In this document: piece by piece, positions 25,271-38,197 of the stretch
Position numbering within the stretch: position 1 is the first letter of the stretch
Layout: each line of letters opens with the position of its first letter
Assembly: GCA_002633005.1 (NCBI GenBank)
Contig: NMRA01000707.1
Span: 121,558-185,557, forward strand
DNA from: Phoronis australis
Lineage: Eukaryota > Phoronida > Phoronidae
Direction: 5' to 3'
DNA length: 64,000 nucleotides
Position numbers and translations under genes: made by a program
The notes under the pieces: generated by a model
What the model was told of the DNA's origin: nothing
The model's input: the letters and a program-made list of their open reading frames with translations, nothing else
Database searches by the model: none

Positions 25271-27527
25271 GTGCCTCATACAGGAGGCCGTAGTCATAGG
25301 GGTAGCGGAACAGGAATAGGATGAAGAATAGAGGGAAAAAGAAAAGGATGAATTTTGAAGATAAGATCCAAATTACAGATTGGAAATCATAAACACAGGC
25401 ATTTAAATGTAATATTGAATTGCATTCGGGGGTCACAGTCTGTCTCTTTGCTAAGAATGGATGCTTGCTTTCTGAAGAAGTCGTGTAGCTGCGATCGGTT
25501 GTTTGATTGGCAAATTTGCTTTTGCTACATGTAATACTGTAGACAGTGGCCGCACAAAGATAATATTCAAATCACCGTGTCAATCATGTGGTTCAGTTTA
25601 TCTGTCAAAACGCCACAGAACAGACGACATCTTTAAAGCGTCAGTTGAAATTAAGCGAAATGTCGGACACATATGTATATGTATTTCGTTCGAGTTAATT
25701 TTTTTTGCAAAGTAATACCTGAGTAACCCGCAATTGAAGGATCACCCTAAAGTTTTTCAAAAGTGTTGAGAACACTGGACTTAACCCTTCTCCCAAGAGA
25801 ACATCGGGTGAATTTCCAAAGGCGTTCTTAGGCTATCTTAACGTATGATCCAGCTGACAATCCTTCCCCATAGCATACGTGTACGTTTCGAAAGCTTTAG
25901 CAAATGCGAACAACTATGCTTCTGGTCAACCCTAGTTCATGGGAAAGTATGAAAGCCCAGTTTTAAACCAGATGAACATACATGTATACACGTATGGGGC
26001 CATAATTTAATGTCTACAATGACAGCCGTGGCAAATAATTTTGCTTCTTGTTTAGCTTTAGACAGGCAAACTAACATGAGTGCAAAATCGTTATTATCTT
26101 TTAAACAGATGTTTGCAGTATTTTGCCTTATGTAACTGATTTTGTTTCAGTACAGTATTACACCAAAAGTCGGAAACGACTCGATGGTTTGAATGCGCAC
26201 ACATTGTAATTGAGCTCATTAATATTCATGAAGATGCATATTAGGATCATTTATGACTCATTTCTGAGCATTGAAAAACAATTGCCTTGAAAGTTACGAT
26301 TTTCATGAGTTTACAAGACGGCCAAACATTTTTTCCTAATGAAAACATGCAAGGAACATTGGTGATTTTGTTAGTCGGAAGACATGATCATTTTTATGAT
26401 CGGAGATGATTGTTACTTAATATCGTTTGCTTTAAAACAATCAAAACACAGTTGTGTTATCTAGTATCACGAGAAATGTCCTCCACTAACACTGAGTCAC
26501 ATCAAAAAGGGTTACTTAACTAAGCATCAAACAGCACATACCAACGAGGTGCAAATTGAAGTCATTCGCTATACTTGGCACAGGTTAAGAAAACAGATTT
26601 AATAGTAAAATTGAAATAAATCAAAATCGTGTACGGGTAATCGTTCGGTTCCAATTAAAAGTTCAAAAACCCTATTTAAGTAAACAGCGAACATTTTGAA
26701 GTTTCATTTTCAGCACAAAGTTGTGTTCAGCACTGGTGCACGTAGCGTCGTGCTTCAGACTCATATTCACACTAACTGTCGGCCAGTTACTTAGCGTAGT
26801 ATAATCCAATCCACATGACATTTTTATTTTATTCAGTTATCGTACAAGTGTACTGTGCAAGGTAATTAGTGAACCAGCCATTGACAGGGTGTAGTTAAAC
26901 TCTCTACGAAACTAAGGGCAAAATCAATACATTTCCAATGGTCATTGAATCTCCCTCACATGTAAGACAGAAACATAATTACTCTGGACAGTTGAAGGAA
27001 GTTGCCAGTGGGCGCTCTTGAAGTGCCCATGGGAGGACTTCCACTGCCGATAGGGGGCAGAGCAGAAATTCGTGAAAGCGCAGGCCACGACCATGAGCAC
27101 AGTCGGTGGACATAATCTGAAATTTAGTAAACTAACTGGCAGTTTGGTACAGTTGAAATTCTTTCATACGTAGGCATACTTGCACAGGAAACTGTGGTGG
27201 AGTGCAGGGCAAAACTGTTTTACCAAGGCCGTGAAAATCGTTGACATCTGGAGTCGGGGGGACGCGGCTAGGTCGGTAATTTGTGGTGCAATGAGCACCG
27301 ATTCGAAAATTTGTGGGAACTGAGTTGAAAGAAAAATTTATCCTCACGCTTCCAATAGAAAAAAATGTCATTTTCGCCCCTGAGTACTTAGGGACGATTT
27401 CGCTCTGCAATGAGTGCACGCATGCGTGAGTGCACAGTCCTTGTTCAGTGATGGCATTGACGTTTCGACGGTTGCTATACGCATATCATCGAGATTCCAT
27501 GTTGAAAAAAAAACAGCAATACTTTAC

Positions 27528-28338
27528 CTAACATCTTTGCCACTGATCTTCGAGCTTGGAGCATTTGCTCGACTCTCTTCATCTCTGGGCCGTTAGAGTG
27601 ACTGCACTGTGAATTCTCTGAGTCTGTGCGGGCAAGGAAAACGGACTTTCGCACAGCAAGTCCTATGAGAACGTACAAAATAGTCAACAATGTCATGGGC
27701 AATATAAAAAACACCACGGTAGACGCAGTGAAGATGTGTGGCACCCTGCGCTCGGGCACTAGGCCGCAGATGCACGAATCCGGAAGAGGGTAGTGGCCGG
27801 TTCCGTTCGCAAACGTTTCGCATCGTATGCCGAATTGATAAGAAGGCGTGATAGCGGAGAGACAGGAAACTATCCAAGTGACTAAAACGACTTTCATGGC
27901 TCGGGGCACCGATGTAGTCAGTTGTATTTTCATTGGGTGACATATTGCTACAAATCGCTCTATGGTAAACGCTGATATTGTCAAGATAGAGGCGTAAGTC
28001 GACGTTTCCACCAGAAACCCTCGTACTATGCAAAAGGTTTCCCCAAACTCGTAAGGGTATGCTCGCCACATGACGTAGAGTTCTTGCGGCACTCCCAAAA
28101 CCAAGAAAAGTAAGTCGGCGACAGCCAAGTTGAACAAATACACATTGGTACTTGTGTGCATGTATTTGTTGGCGGATATGACAATGCACGTGACGATGTT
28201 GCCAACCATTCCGGAAAACAGAAGGGCACAATAAATAAAGGTAATCGGTACAATCGCTGTTAACGATCCCCGGCGAGGGTAGCCCATCAGCTCTTCCAAT
28301 TGACTTGGAGACAAATTTACAGATCCCACACCCATCAT
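27528..28338 (-). CDS. Neuromedin-U/pyrokinin-type GPCR, exon 1 (TM1-TM5)
   Basis: This exon encodes residues 1-270 plus the first base of codon 271 of a rhodopsin-class peptide receptor at the plasma membrane. Visible landmarks are GN in TM1 (N47), LAVAD in TM2 (D75), the TM3 disulfide cysteine C103, an ERF variant of the DRY motif (E127-R128-F129) followed by VAICHP, W155 in TM4, cysteines 190-191 in ECL2 and P214 in TM5. FGETFC and FTIERFVAICHP resemble neuromedin-U, pyrokinin and Capa receptors (family knowledge). ICL3 ends with RRSVAKML, and the exon then meets a good donor, G|GTAAAGT (GT at 27527-27526). Codons 1 and 2 are both ATG; the second has A at -3 and G at +4, and no in-frame ATG lies just upstream. 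The ligand cannot be read from sequence. Exon 2 is at 4979-5526. Confidence 0.9.
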
Positions 28339-31300
28339 TAAGAGAAAATGACTGTGCCAGCTCCAGCGTAGTACTGTAATTGGCAGACAGTAATCGCGTG
28401 TATAATAGCGACAGCAATGTCTTCCAATTCTAGCGAAGCACGCAGTCTTCCGTCCCCGGGGAATGTTTAATCTTCCGATTGATATTCATTGTTTTTCTGA
28501 CGTTTATTCTTCGATCACATCCAATAAATTGTAATTCTAGATCCAGCCTCTTATTGTTTGATTAAAGCAAGTGCGGAATACAGAGCCTCTCTAAGTTCTC
28601 CGGGTTCGTAGTAGTACATGACCTCTGCGAGTAAACACTACAACTAATCAGAGGTTTGTTCGGAACTTAAAGGAATTTCTCTCGTTACGCATTGTAGGCA
28701 TGACGTCTTGAATATTTCACGCGCTCTTTACTTACGTCTCGATACATTTGGCAAACCACATCCGCATACAGCCGAATCGTATTTACATGTCGACGCGCAT
28801 TAGCTGATTGAACTTTAAATGATCGGAGGCACATCGTCGTCGTCCAATCAGGTACTTTGGTTTGTTAATGGCGTAGCGAACTCGAAAAATCATGCACGTG
28901 TTAACTGACTGTTTTACAATGCTCACCTCTGTCTCAAGATCAATACACAATCTGCGTATGAACTGACCCTGGTTATGAACGACTGAGATAAATTAAAATA
29001 TTTCATAATTTTCAGAAATCGTGTAATGAGGCCTACAGCCCCACGGAACATAAAATTTGTGCTCGATTCAAAACATTTTATTTTAGTTATTGGTCAACTC
29101 AACACATTGTATTTGCAATCCAATAAAAGAGTTTTTTTGTTGTGTTTAATTCGTTTTTATTTAGTTAATTTGTTTGAATGAATGACCAGGTATGTTTGTC
29201 AGCCAAACACATTGGAATACGAAGGCTTATCGGGAAAGTGCTTTAGCTATTTAGTAGAACAAAATCAGCTTGAATTGAAGACATTCGTTCATTTTCGAGG
29301 TTTTTAAATTAAACAAACTATCAGCACTTATTGTGGATCATAGTGGAGTTGAAGGGTGTTTCAGCAATCGGTTACCCCACCGCAAACTGAAACCGTTCTA
29401 ATTCTGTTGATCCCCGGAAATGGCGCTAGATGAGGTTTTCAGGACACCAAATTAAATTTCAAACAAATTTGACCTAAACACGGTCACTCGTCTGAGTTTT
29501 CCCACTCATGTGTGCGATATAAAAAGCTACAATTCTCCTTGATTAACTGGCTAAAACCGAAAATCGAATTACTGTACGTCTTCTAATCTCATAAAATGTG
29601 GTCTCGTAATTTTGCTTAGGGTGATAGAATTTGATTTCAGCCACCAACAGCGACCAAAGAAAACTCCGCAGTCTGAAAGTTTACTGGGGTTCGGCAACCA
29701 ATAAATGCAAAGTCGAAAATAGCGCATTTACACATTACTTGCGACTCGAGCTGGTAACAAAAATAAATTCCTATCGCGGTAAGGAAAGTTATGAGATCGA
29801 TTTTACGAGAGTTCGGTGTTCGTTTTCAGCCACGTAAACAGGGCGAAGGTGCAGCCACAGTGCTAACAAACAGTATTTGAGACTGCATTTCCTTAAGCGA
29901 TAGTCCCCACATGTAAATGCAACAGCCCACTGCATCTGGTGTCGCCACGATGGAAATTGTGGGACACTAATGAAACTGCTTTCGAAACACCGATGGCTGT
30001 TCGTAAGCGCCAACAAGCTCATTTGCAGGTCAGCGCGTGTGGGTCCGAACTTATGGGACACCAAAGAGTTCGTACACGAGTGCCTTTCTGCGCGTAGAAA
30101 TGTGCTCAATGTACCAGTATCTTTGCTTATTCAACGCGTGCTTTTATTCCTTCAACAATCATCACTCTGCTCTTATTCAACATGCAAGTTTATTTAATCT
30201 ACGCGTAGTTTTACTTATTAATAAACAACGCATCCTTTTAATGGTATACTTTAGTCCTATCTTTACCTCGCATGGAAAATATAGGGCATGGTCAGTTGCC
30301 AATTTGGGCAACTGAACGATGGATTGCATTTTGGATTTCGTTTAGGGTATGGATTTGTAACAAAATGGGCCAAGCTTTGAACTAACACTCATAAAAATTT
30401 TGGGGAAATTTGAGGGACCAAAGTATGTAATTTAATAATTTGTCTCGGGGAACTACCCATAAACAAAAGAACACCGAATAAACTTCAACCAAATTTGGAA
30501 GTTGCCAAAATGGAATTTATTAATTATTATGATGTAGACTTATATATATATTTATAAAACATGTTATCACAAGAAATGTTTGGACAGGTGGACGCTATGG
30601 CTCATCCAGTTATCTGATTGTCTTCTCCTTTGACTGTTATCCCTATAGCCGCGCGCGTGTACATGTATATGAATGTGTGTTTATTAAGACATGCTACTTG
30701 AATACTATTTCATGTCTTAACTGCAAATAAAGAAAAAAAAACGACTGCTCGAAAAACAAGTTCGGGACTTTGTTCGAGTTGGAGGGAATTAGAGACATCG
30801 AGGGCCTCCTAAGTTGTTCCTCTATGCACAAAAGGTGCTTATAGCAACGTGACTTAGATGTTTTGACGTGAGGAATAAATTGAAGGAAAGCATCCGGCGT
30901 GTGAAATTCCTGCAGGAATTTCATCGTCTTCACTGGAGTCACCAAGTATTCGTGGATTTAACATATTTGCAAACGCAGACAGTTACCCCTTAAAGAACCC
31001 TTTGGTGGTTCATACGAACTGCTGCCTGCGAGCTGTATGGCCAGTGAATTTACAAAACGTCTGAGGCACGTTTCGTCGACATGTAGGTCGTGTCCAAAGT
31101 ACAAGGTTTCAATACTACAAAGACGGGCGACAGATTCCGTTTACGACACCCGCACTAAACATGACCAAAATACATGAAAAAAGACACCGGCATCCCAGTA
31201 TTAAAGATGACGTGAAACCTCTCGACTTGCACTGTCCACGTTCCGTCAGAACAGATTCCGAGACTCTGTAAATTCTTTCTGCCAGTTTTTGTTTTGAAAC

Positions 31301-31647
31301 GCTTTCTGGTCCGTGTACCTACAAAAGCGTAGAATATTTTATTATAGAACTAACTGACTAGTCTCCAAGTCAAGTCAGTTATAAAGCACTGAGGGAACAC
31401 GCATGCACGTTCAAGCCACAAAAGCGTAACGTAAACCCCAGTCAAATATCACGCAATGTCTACTTGTCTAACGACAAGTTAATAATTTCTTAGACGAGTT
31501 ATTCCACAGTCCCCTCCCGTGCGCACAAAATACTGCGGAATTCATTTCAACTTTCTCCCGAGAGAGGACTCTGTCGCATCTTCACCTAAGGCAATAATTA
31601 AGTTGACTAAACCAATAAATTCAACAGATACTTGATTACAATGCGTG
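28339..31647. other. GPCR upstream region, no other gene seen
   Basis: This should hold the receptor 5' UTR and promoter. I could not pick out a convincing TATA box or transcription start. The coding-like repeat at 29769 is listed separately. Confidence 0.5.
29769..29850 (+). repeat. Dispersed pair, copy 2 (coding-like fragment)
   Basis: TCCTATCGCGGTAAGGAAAG and onward reads SYRGKESYEIDFTRVRC in the frame that aligns with copy 1 at 18985. A TAA follows shortly after the alignable part. Confidence 0.4.
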
Positions 31648-31884
31648 CACCCAGGGGGAAGAGGGCGCAAACGAGCCCTCCCCCCGCCGATATGACGAAG
31701 TGGGCAAAAAGGTCCGCCTCAGAGAAACAGAAATTGAAAAAGTAGAAAACGGGTCAAAAGTCTACTAAAGAGGCAGAAACTACCAAAATTCGGCAAAAGC
31801 ACAATTCGTACCCCGTTTTTTGGTAAAAGGTTCTCCTCATTCTCGAAATTTCGAGCCCACATTTGTAGGCTGGATTAACGCAGG
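31648..31884 (+). repeat. Three-copy dispersed repeat, copy D
   Basis: It begins CACCCAGGGGGAAGAGGGC, contains AGTGGGCAAAAAGGTCCGCC and TCAGAGAAACAGAAA, and ends TAGGCTGGATTAACGCAGG. It is homologous to 40236-40402 (inverted) and 59291-59547. No ORF is shared. Confidence 0.6.
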
Positions 31885-34800
31885 TTTACTCGACATTTGT
31901 TTTTTGAAGGGAGAGGACAGAAAAAACGGACTCGCCCAGATGTCAACTTGCTCGGCCAATATGACATAAACAGTTCGGTTGACATGATATCGCTCAACGA
32001 CTGGGTTTCTTAATTTTAAGCTACTTGAGACTATCGTGGTGTATTGAGCGGGGTAAGGGCCTGGAAATTCGGTCTCCCAGTTTTCGGCAAAGGATTATGG
32101 AAAATTTGTGTAAAACAAGAAAACATTGTGGAAGAGAAGCATCAAACGAAATCAAGAGGTGGGTATAAAAGCCCACGAGGTGAAAAATAAAAGACATAAA
32201 ATAGCATTCACCAGATTCCGAGGAGTACAACTGTAGAAATTTGAAAATGGAAAGATTGAAACTCACTGTTTGTGAACAGCATACCCGATAGTGTCGTGTA
32301 AGAACAAAATGCCAACATTTTCACCATAATTATTACAACAGTTTTGTTTGTTTTGCCCCGTGCATTATTTGGTACGCATTTTTATGAAATGTTGAGTTCC
32401 TGTGCAACAGGATCCGCATAGACTGCACTACCCGCATTCATAAGTTTCATGATCCGGCTTTTTGTTCGTGTTCGAGGTCTTTGGCGTAGTTATAACGGTC
32501 GTAAACATCAGTCTTAGTTTCTTAATTAGGCTACTACTCGAATGCACCGCTTTTACGTGGTACACCTATGTTCTTAAAAGTTCTTGAGGGAAGCGCCCCC
32601 CAGACCCCGACCACCCGGACATATACCGCAAGTCCCTGTGAGGAAACATACCGAACCAGATGACCTCGGTAGCACATTATGCGTAAGCTTTCTAGAATCA
32701 CTAAAGGATTCCTCATTGAAAACGCGGAGTTAAAGAATCCATATGGCAATCAAACACCAAAGGCAAGATACGCCTATGTGGATAATACCTATTCATATCA
32801 TTAGTTCTACCTCGGAATACAAAAATGTTTTCCGGGTTTTGTCAAGCCATGCTGCAACAGGACTAACGACGAAAAGCGCAGCGGTTTAATCAGAAACGTT
32901 GAATGATGCTGATGTCAGTTGTGCTCATCACAATAAGAATTTCCTAGCGACCACGCCCACCGCTATCTACCATGTGTTTACCGGATATTACATGTATAGG
33001 AAAGCACGAGAGCGTCAGGATTACATTATGCATTCTGTGATGATGTTTGCAGATTACGCCGCATCCAACTTCGCCCACATAAGATGAGAAAGCTGCAGCG
33101 CCACCTTTCGCTTAATTGATTAACAAGGAGTTCGAGGTCCTTTTCATGAAGCCCTGCACACAGGAGGCGATACAATAGTTAGTGGACAGTGAGCAGTAAC
33201 AGACCATTTTGCAGTGCTGTAGTGGGGCATAGGCGGACGTAGGCGCAGCCAACCACCTTTTTGCCTTTTAACGTAGCGCCTACCCACCGTACGTTACAGC
33301 ATAGTTGGACGTAATAGCATATACATATAGTTGCAGCCAGCCACCTTTTTACTTTTTATCGTAGCAACCATCTTTTTGCATTTAAACGTAGCGTCTCGGC
33401 ACCGAAAGTGACGGTATAGTAGGGCGTAGTCTCGATGCGATAACTTACGCCACCAGTTACGCTGACGACAGCATTGTTGCCGAATATTTCGGCGGGAGAG
33501 ACCACTGGGTATGCTCGCCGAGTGATGGAATTTTTATTAATATTTCATTCAAGATAAAAAAACAGTTATGGTGCCACACCATGGGTGGATTAGGTGGCGA
33601 AGGGCCCCGAGGACACTCCCACGACGGTCTAATAAAATATCCACCAGCATATCGTTTCTGGGCGTTACACTCCTATTTTCTTTTATCCGGTAATTGTGCA
33701 CGTCTTCAGAGACCGCTTGGGATGCACGCCGACCTTTGCCTTCGTATATGTGTGGTTGGAACCTCTTTCTCTGACATCCAAGATCCGCCACTGCAGACTA
33801 TGAGTGAGTCAAAAAGTAAGCCCCCATGTTTGTGAGTCAGGTTTTGTGAGTTCAGTGCACTTTTGAAATTCAGGTCTGAAGGCGATACAATGGGCTACAA
33901 ACCTCTGATTTTACCACTACTGCACAGCCATTTCGTACTGTGAGTACTTTCGCTTGTCAATTTACACGTGTTTTATCATTTGTGACTAAATGAGGTATTA
34001 GTATACATCCATTTTCGAAATTCCCACGGTTTAAGTTACTCATTTTCTTGTAAAAAACAAAGTTCATAGTCATTATAGTCACTTAGATCCAGCATAATAA
34101 GGAGCTGTAAACAGTCACAAACTACGAAGCCCAATTCAGATAACCGCAGTAGGTGCGGTAGTGAGGCAGGTACCAGAGTAAAAAAAATGATTGATAGACA
34201 AAAAATATCTTGAAAAGTTTCACCCTAAGTTACTAAAGGTGTTTGCATGGATAACCCGCATCGAAGTATTTTTCGCAGTGTTTTCAGAGATCCGGATTAA
34301 TTATCAAATCGCTGTCGATTCAATCAGTCACGTGTAGCCTAGAACCACAATAATTTGTATTTTAGTTCAAATTTATTTTGACTAAAATGGTGTCATTTTT
34401 AAACGGCTTGTTCTGAGAATACACTTGGTTTGCAGTAAAATTCATTTTGAACTGATCTTAACAAAAATGAAGCGTTTATTTATTTTGTATGCGAGAAGTA
34501 GCTACATGCGCAGGATTATTATTTTGGCTCCGAATTATTAAAACAACATTTAAGAATAAAATTTGAATAGCATAAGGTAATGGATGGACGGAAAAACAAG
34601 AAGGGGGACTAAGTCCATGTGAGATATATCTTAACATGATTTCCAGAACAGTTCCAACCGTTTTAGCACACATAATTTGTAATTTATATCATTTGTGCCA
34701 AACGTGAAATTTCGGTTGTTTAATTTGGTTTCTACAAGGGGAGGTCAGGTTTGAGACCACAGCTATTTGCGGGCCAACAACATACTTTATCAAACCACCA

Positions 34801-36977
34801 ACAGAGTTCTAATAGTGTTCTTTATACGCATCCGCTTCAAATAAAAACGCAATCGCTGTCAAAACAATGTTAAGGAAAATATGACTAGAAACGCATTGTC
34901 GTGGATAACATTGCCGGCATCATTAATGGAAAGGAGCCAATACTTATAAATTTTACAAAAAATTAATTTCATTAAAACTTTTCAAATTATTTCCATTACA
35001 TCTGTCTATACAATTGAATCATTGTAAAGTTGCAACTAACGAAATCGAGCAATTTGGGGGAACAGATTAAAATATTGCAATAGGCTGGTAAATGTTGAGC
35101 ATGAGCATAGAGCAACAAAACTTTGTGCTCCATTATAACGACTCTTCCCTATACAATAGATTGTGAAATAAATAACTTTACTTCAGTGCAAGACCGTATG
35201 AAGGCAACTGAAAAGGCGAAATTGTTGGAGTTCGAGTGAGCCAGGACTTGGGGAAATTGTTGAAAGTGGCCCTGTTGTGTGCCCTAGTTGTAATGTGGGG
35301 TGAGTCATCTCTATTCAAAGGTCGACGAACTCTATCGGGTCTTATCCTACTTTCTGTTACTGTTTGCCACACAATTCCTTCTTGATCACTTATTTTTTTG
35401 TTATCAAAATATGACCGCCCTTATCATACTTCTTCAGTTAAAATAATTTGAAAACTCAAATTTATCATTCGGTTATTATAAACATCAAACATGCATGCCC
35501 AAATATTTGTAATTTATAGAGATTTTACATGAATGAGGAAAGCTTATTTTTATTGCTATTTTGACCTATTTTACTCGTAAAACATGAATAATGCGACCGT
35601 AAATGTTTTAATGCGCCTGTGTTAGAAAAACCGAGACAATGCATTTACGAATAGGCCTACATTGTACTCGATGTTCAAATTTCAGCATTTTGTCATTTTT
35701 GTCACCAAATTCATTGGAAAATTACACGAAAAAGGAATGACCTTAAACGTGGGAACTTTTTACATTTGAAAATTACATGTACAATTGAGGTGGAAAATGC
35801 TTAAATGAAATTTCTAGTTTAAAGTGCTCGCGAAACGTTTTGAATCTGCTACGAGTTCAGGAATCGTTGACTATGTTGCTTTGTAGGCAGCCTGGCCCGA
35901 GCATAGGGAGTGTGTCTCGGTCCCCTTCGCTGGTTCCCTGCGTGCCGCTAGGTGGGCAGTAGCCGCGTCACCAGGCAGGTCTGTGTATCACTTAATTATC
36001 CTCGGAAAATTTTGTACACCGGCGTTTCCGTTTGGCTGGTCGAATTCTCAACAGGCAGCTCTTTACGCAAAGAAAATGGCATTGAGTGATGGACTGAAGT
36101 GTAAATGTGGCCTGTCGCACAGACAAACCGTTGCTTAAAATTCATGTTCAGGAAAACTTCTAGAAATTGTGGTTGCGCCTTTTCGGAGCTTTCTACCGTC
36201 GATGACTTTTGTTTACGATACTATCCTGTATTCATACAGTATGAATAACACACCGGTTAAATCAGCCACTGTGTTTATTGTACATGTATGTGCTTCAAGC
36301 ACGCGCCACATCACTGCAGAAACAAAATAGTTGCTGCGACGCCACTTGCATGACAAGGCTAAAAATCGTTCAGCTACATGTAGTAACCAATGACTGCTGA
36401 CTAAAGCGTGTGCCACCGACTGCGTGATACCTGTGTGCTGGCTAGGCACGTAGGGGACCAGCGAGTTGGTCCCCTGGACTTACCGCACAAGTGGCGTGAC
36501 TTGCTACTCACGAGGGCGCTTTACTACCACATTCCCCGTAGATTGCCTTTCCGATTTTGCATAAAATGGTTCATCACGGTTACTAAGTCTTATTCTACAC
36601 TGGTTCTCCTTTTTGCAAATGAACATCATACAATTATTAAGAATTTTGTGGGGTTGAAATGCCCCAGCAACTGTCTACGTGGTTCATGAAATAACCGTTG
36701 AAGTAGTTAAAACCCCTGTAAAGGGAACCAGAGGCACTGTGTTTAGGGTAGCCGGAGTACAAGGATTTATGCCTGCACATGTTTATTCTTATATAGAGCT
36801 AGAATGTGCCTCATTACTATTCATATTGTGACTAAAACATGACCCGTATGTCTCTTTAAAATCACCTCATAATTCCCATCGCATAGAGAACTTTCGTATC
36901 GAAAGCGACCTCCCATCGTATTGTACATATATACACGGAAACAGCAGACACTTAAGTTCAGTCAAAACCCGGCTGTA
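31885..36977. other. No supported gene
   Basis: Short open frames only. Apart from the tandem repeat at 33228-33440, I see AT-rich sequence without recognisable domains. Confidence 0.5.
33228..33440 (+). repeat. Degenerate tandem repeat
   Basis: The unit resembles CCACCTTTTTGCCTTTTAAC followed by GTAGCG. It appears at about 33258, 33343 (CCACCTTTTTACTTTTTATC) and 33370 (CCATCTTTTTGCATTTAAAC), with GGCGGACGTAG-like spacers. Confidence 0.5.
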
Positions 36978-38070
36978 CAGGGTGCTCCATAAGTGGGTGG
37001 GTGAGAGGAGGTGGGCACTCAACCTTATGTGAATAGTGCGGACGTGACACAAATATTAGTTCCAGTTTGCAAATTCTTGGAGCAGATTGGGTCACTTTTC
37101 GGAAATTTGGTATCAATTTTAGTGGACCCGAGACTATTTTTCGTATGCTATTTTTGGAAAAGAATCATGGACCTTTGACCGGGGTATAAAAAACCATTAG
37201 GCCTACAGTCGCCTGTCAGCCATGCATTACCAAGAATAACCGCGAAAGAAGTAATCGTGGTGGTCCTGGAAATATCAGATTGGCTATTGGTGCAGGAAAA
37301 TTCAAGGACATTCAGCTTTCATGAATTCTTTTGCACGGAGATCAACATTTCTTTCGATTTATAAGATACAAAACTGATTTTAAAATTATATACCATGCAA
37401 GAATGTCGAAGTTATAGTGAATTTGGAACGTCGTTTCTCAGAATTGCCTAAAAGATGATATGATTCATAGTAAAAGCGGGGATTCCAGGCTTCCATAAAG
37501 CCCTATTCTCACGAAGTAATGAATTGTCAATGACCCACTTTTAAATGAGGCTATGTCAAAAAATAGATCGTTTGTAATTTGAAAGTTTAAAAGTTGCATC
37601 AAACGAAATTTAAATGACGATTTAGAAAACCGAACCTGAGCCTTTTTAAAATTTGGTCGGGCATTCTTAAGTGGGCACCGTCCGTAGTTTGTTATCAATG
37701 TAGTTTCCTTCTCAAGTAATACATAAGTACGACACTGAGCTAATAGCGGATTGGTAAAAAGTCAAATTCTACAATCTTCTATTTTAAAAAATACCAACTT
37801 TTACCGAGTTGATATCTGACGCATTTGACCAAATACGCACACTTCTCGATAACCTAAATTTACATTTCAGCCGCACTTATTCTCCCAACTGGAGGCTCAG
37901 TTTTAATCTAGCAGACGCCCCAAATTTATGCAACAACAGGAGAAAGGCGACCCAAGCTATATTAATGTACATGTGAGACACGATTGCACTATTTACTTTA
38001 CATTGACTGCAAACCTTTCCCGAAGGGAACTAAACCCTAAAAAGGCTTTCGTGTTTTCTGGAGCACCCTG
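36978..38070. mobile_element. 1,093-bp TIR element with TA flanks, upstream of the mutase
   Basis: The left end CAGGGTGCTCCATAAGTGGG and the inverse of the right end, CAGGGTGCTCCAGAAAACAC, share 12 perfect terminal bases. TA flanks both sides (36976-36977 and 38071-38072), as expected for the IS630-Tc1-mariner group. Internal open frames are short and I recognise no transposase, so it is probably non-autonomous. The right end lies 127 bp before the mutase ATG. Confidence 0.6.
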
Positions 38071-38197
38071 TATAGAAAATGACGGAACTTGACCTCAGGT
38101 TTGACCTTTCGTATCGACAGACAGCCAACTCGATATTACCATATAATGGAAGACTTGGAATGATGTCGCTTTGCGTCGAATGAGTGTTTGATGAACG

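Larger units (their letters stand above)
5527..27527 (-). other. 22,001-bp intron of the GPCR gene
   Basis: The intron has GT...AG ends and lies at the ICL3/TM6 boundary in phase 1. It holds mostly repeats: arrays and MITEs at 11.2-12.45, 13.1, 14.7, 17.8, 19.9-20.2, 22.3 and 25.2 kb, and microsatellites at 8.56 and 23.0 kb. It also holds two weak gene candidates (13234-13572 minus and 16933-17103 plus). No other recognisable receptor exon is present. Between these items (for example 5530-8550, 9560-11240, 15000-16900, 20400-22250, 23050-25150 and 25300-27500) I see no supported gene, only short non-conserved open frames. Confidence 0.8.

Noticed and set aside
27593-28417. 274-codon ORF overlapping the GPCR exon in another minus-strand frame
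   Set aside because: It is a shadow frame: the GPCR frame carries every family motif, while this one has no recognisable domain.
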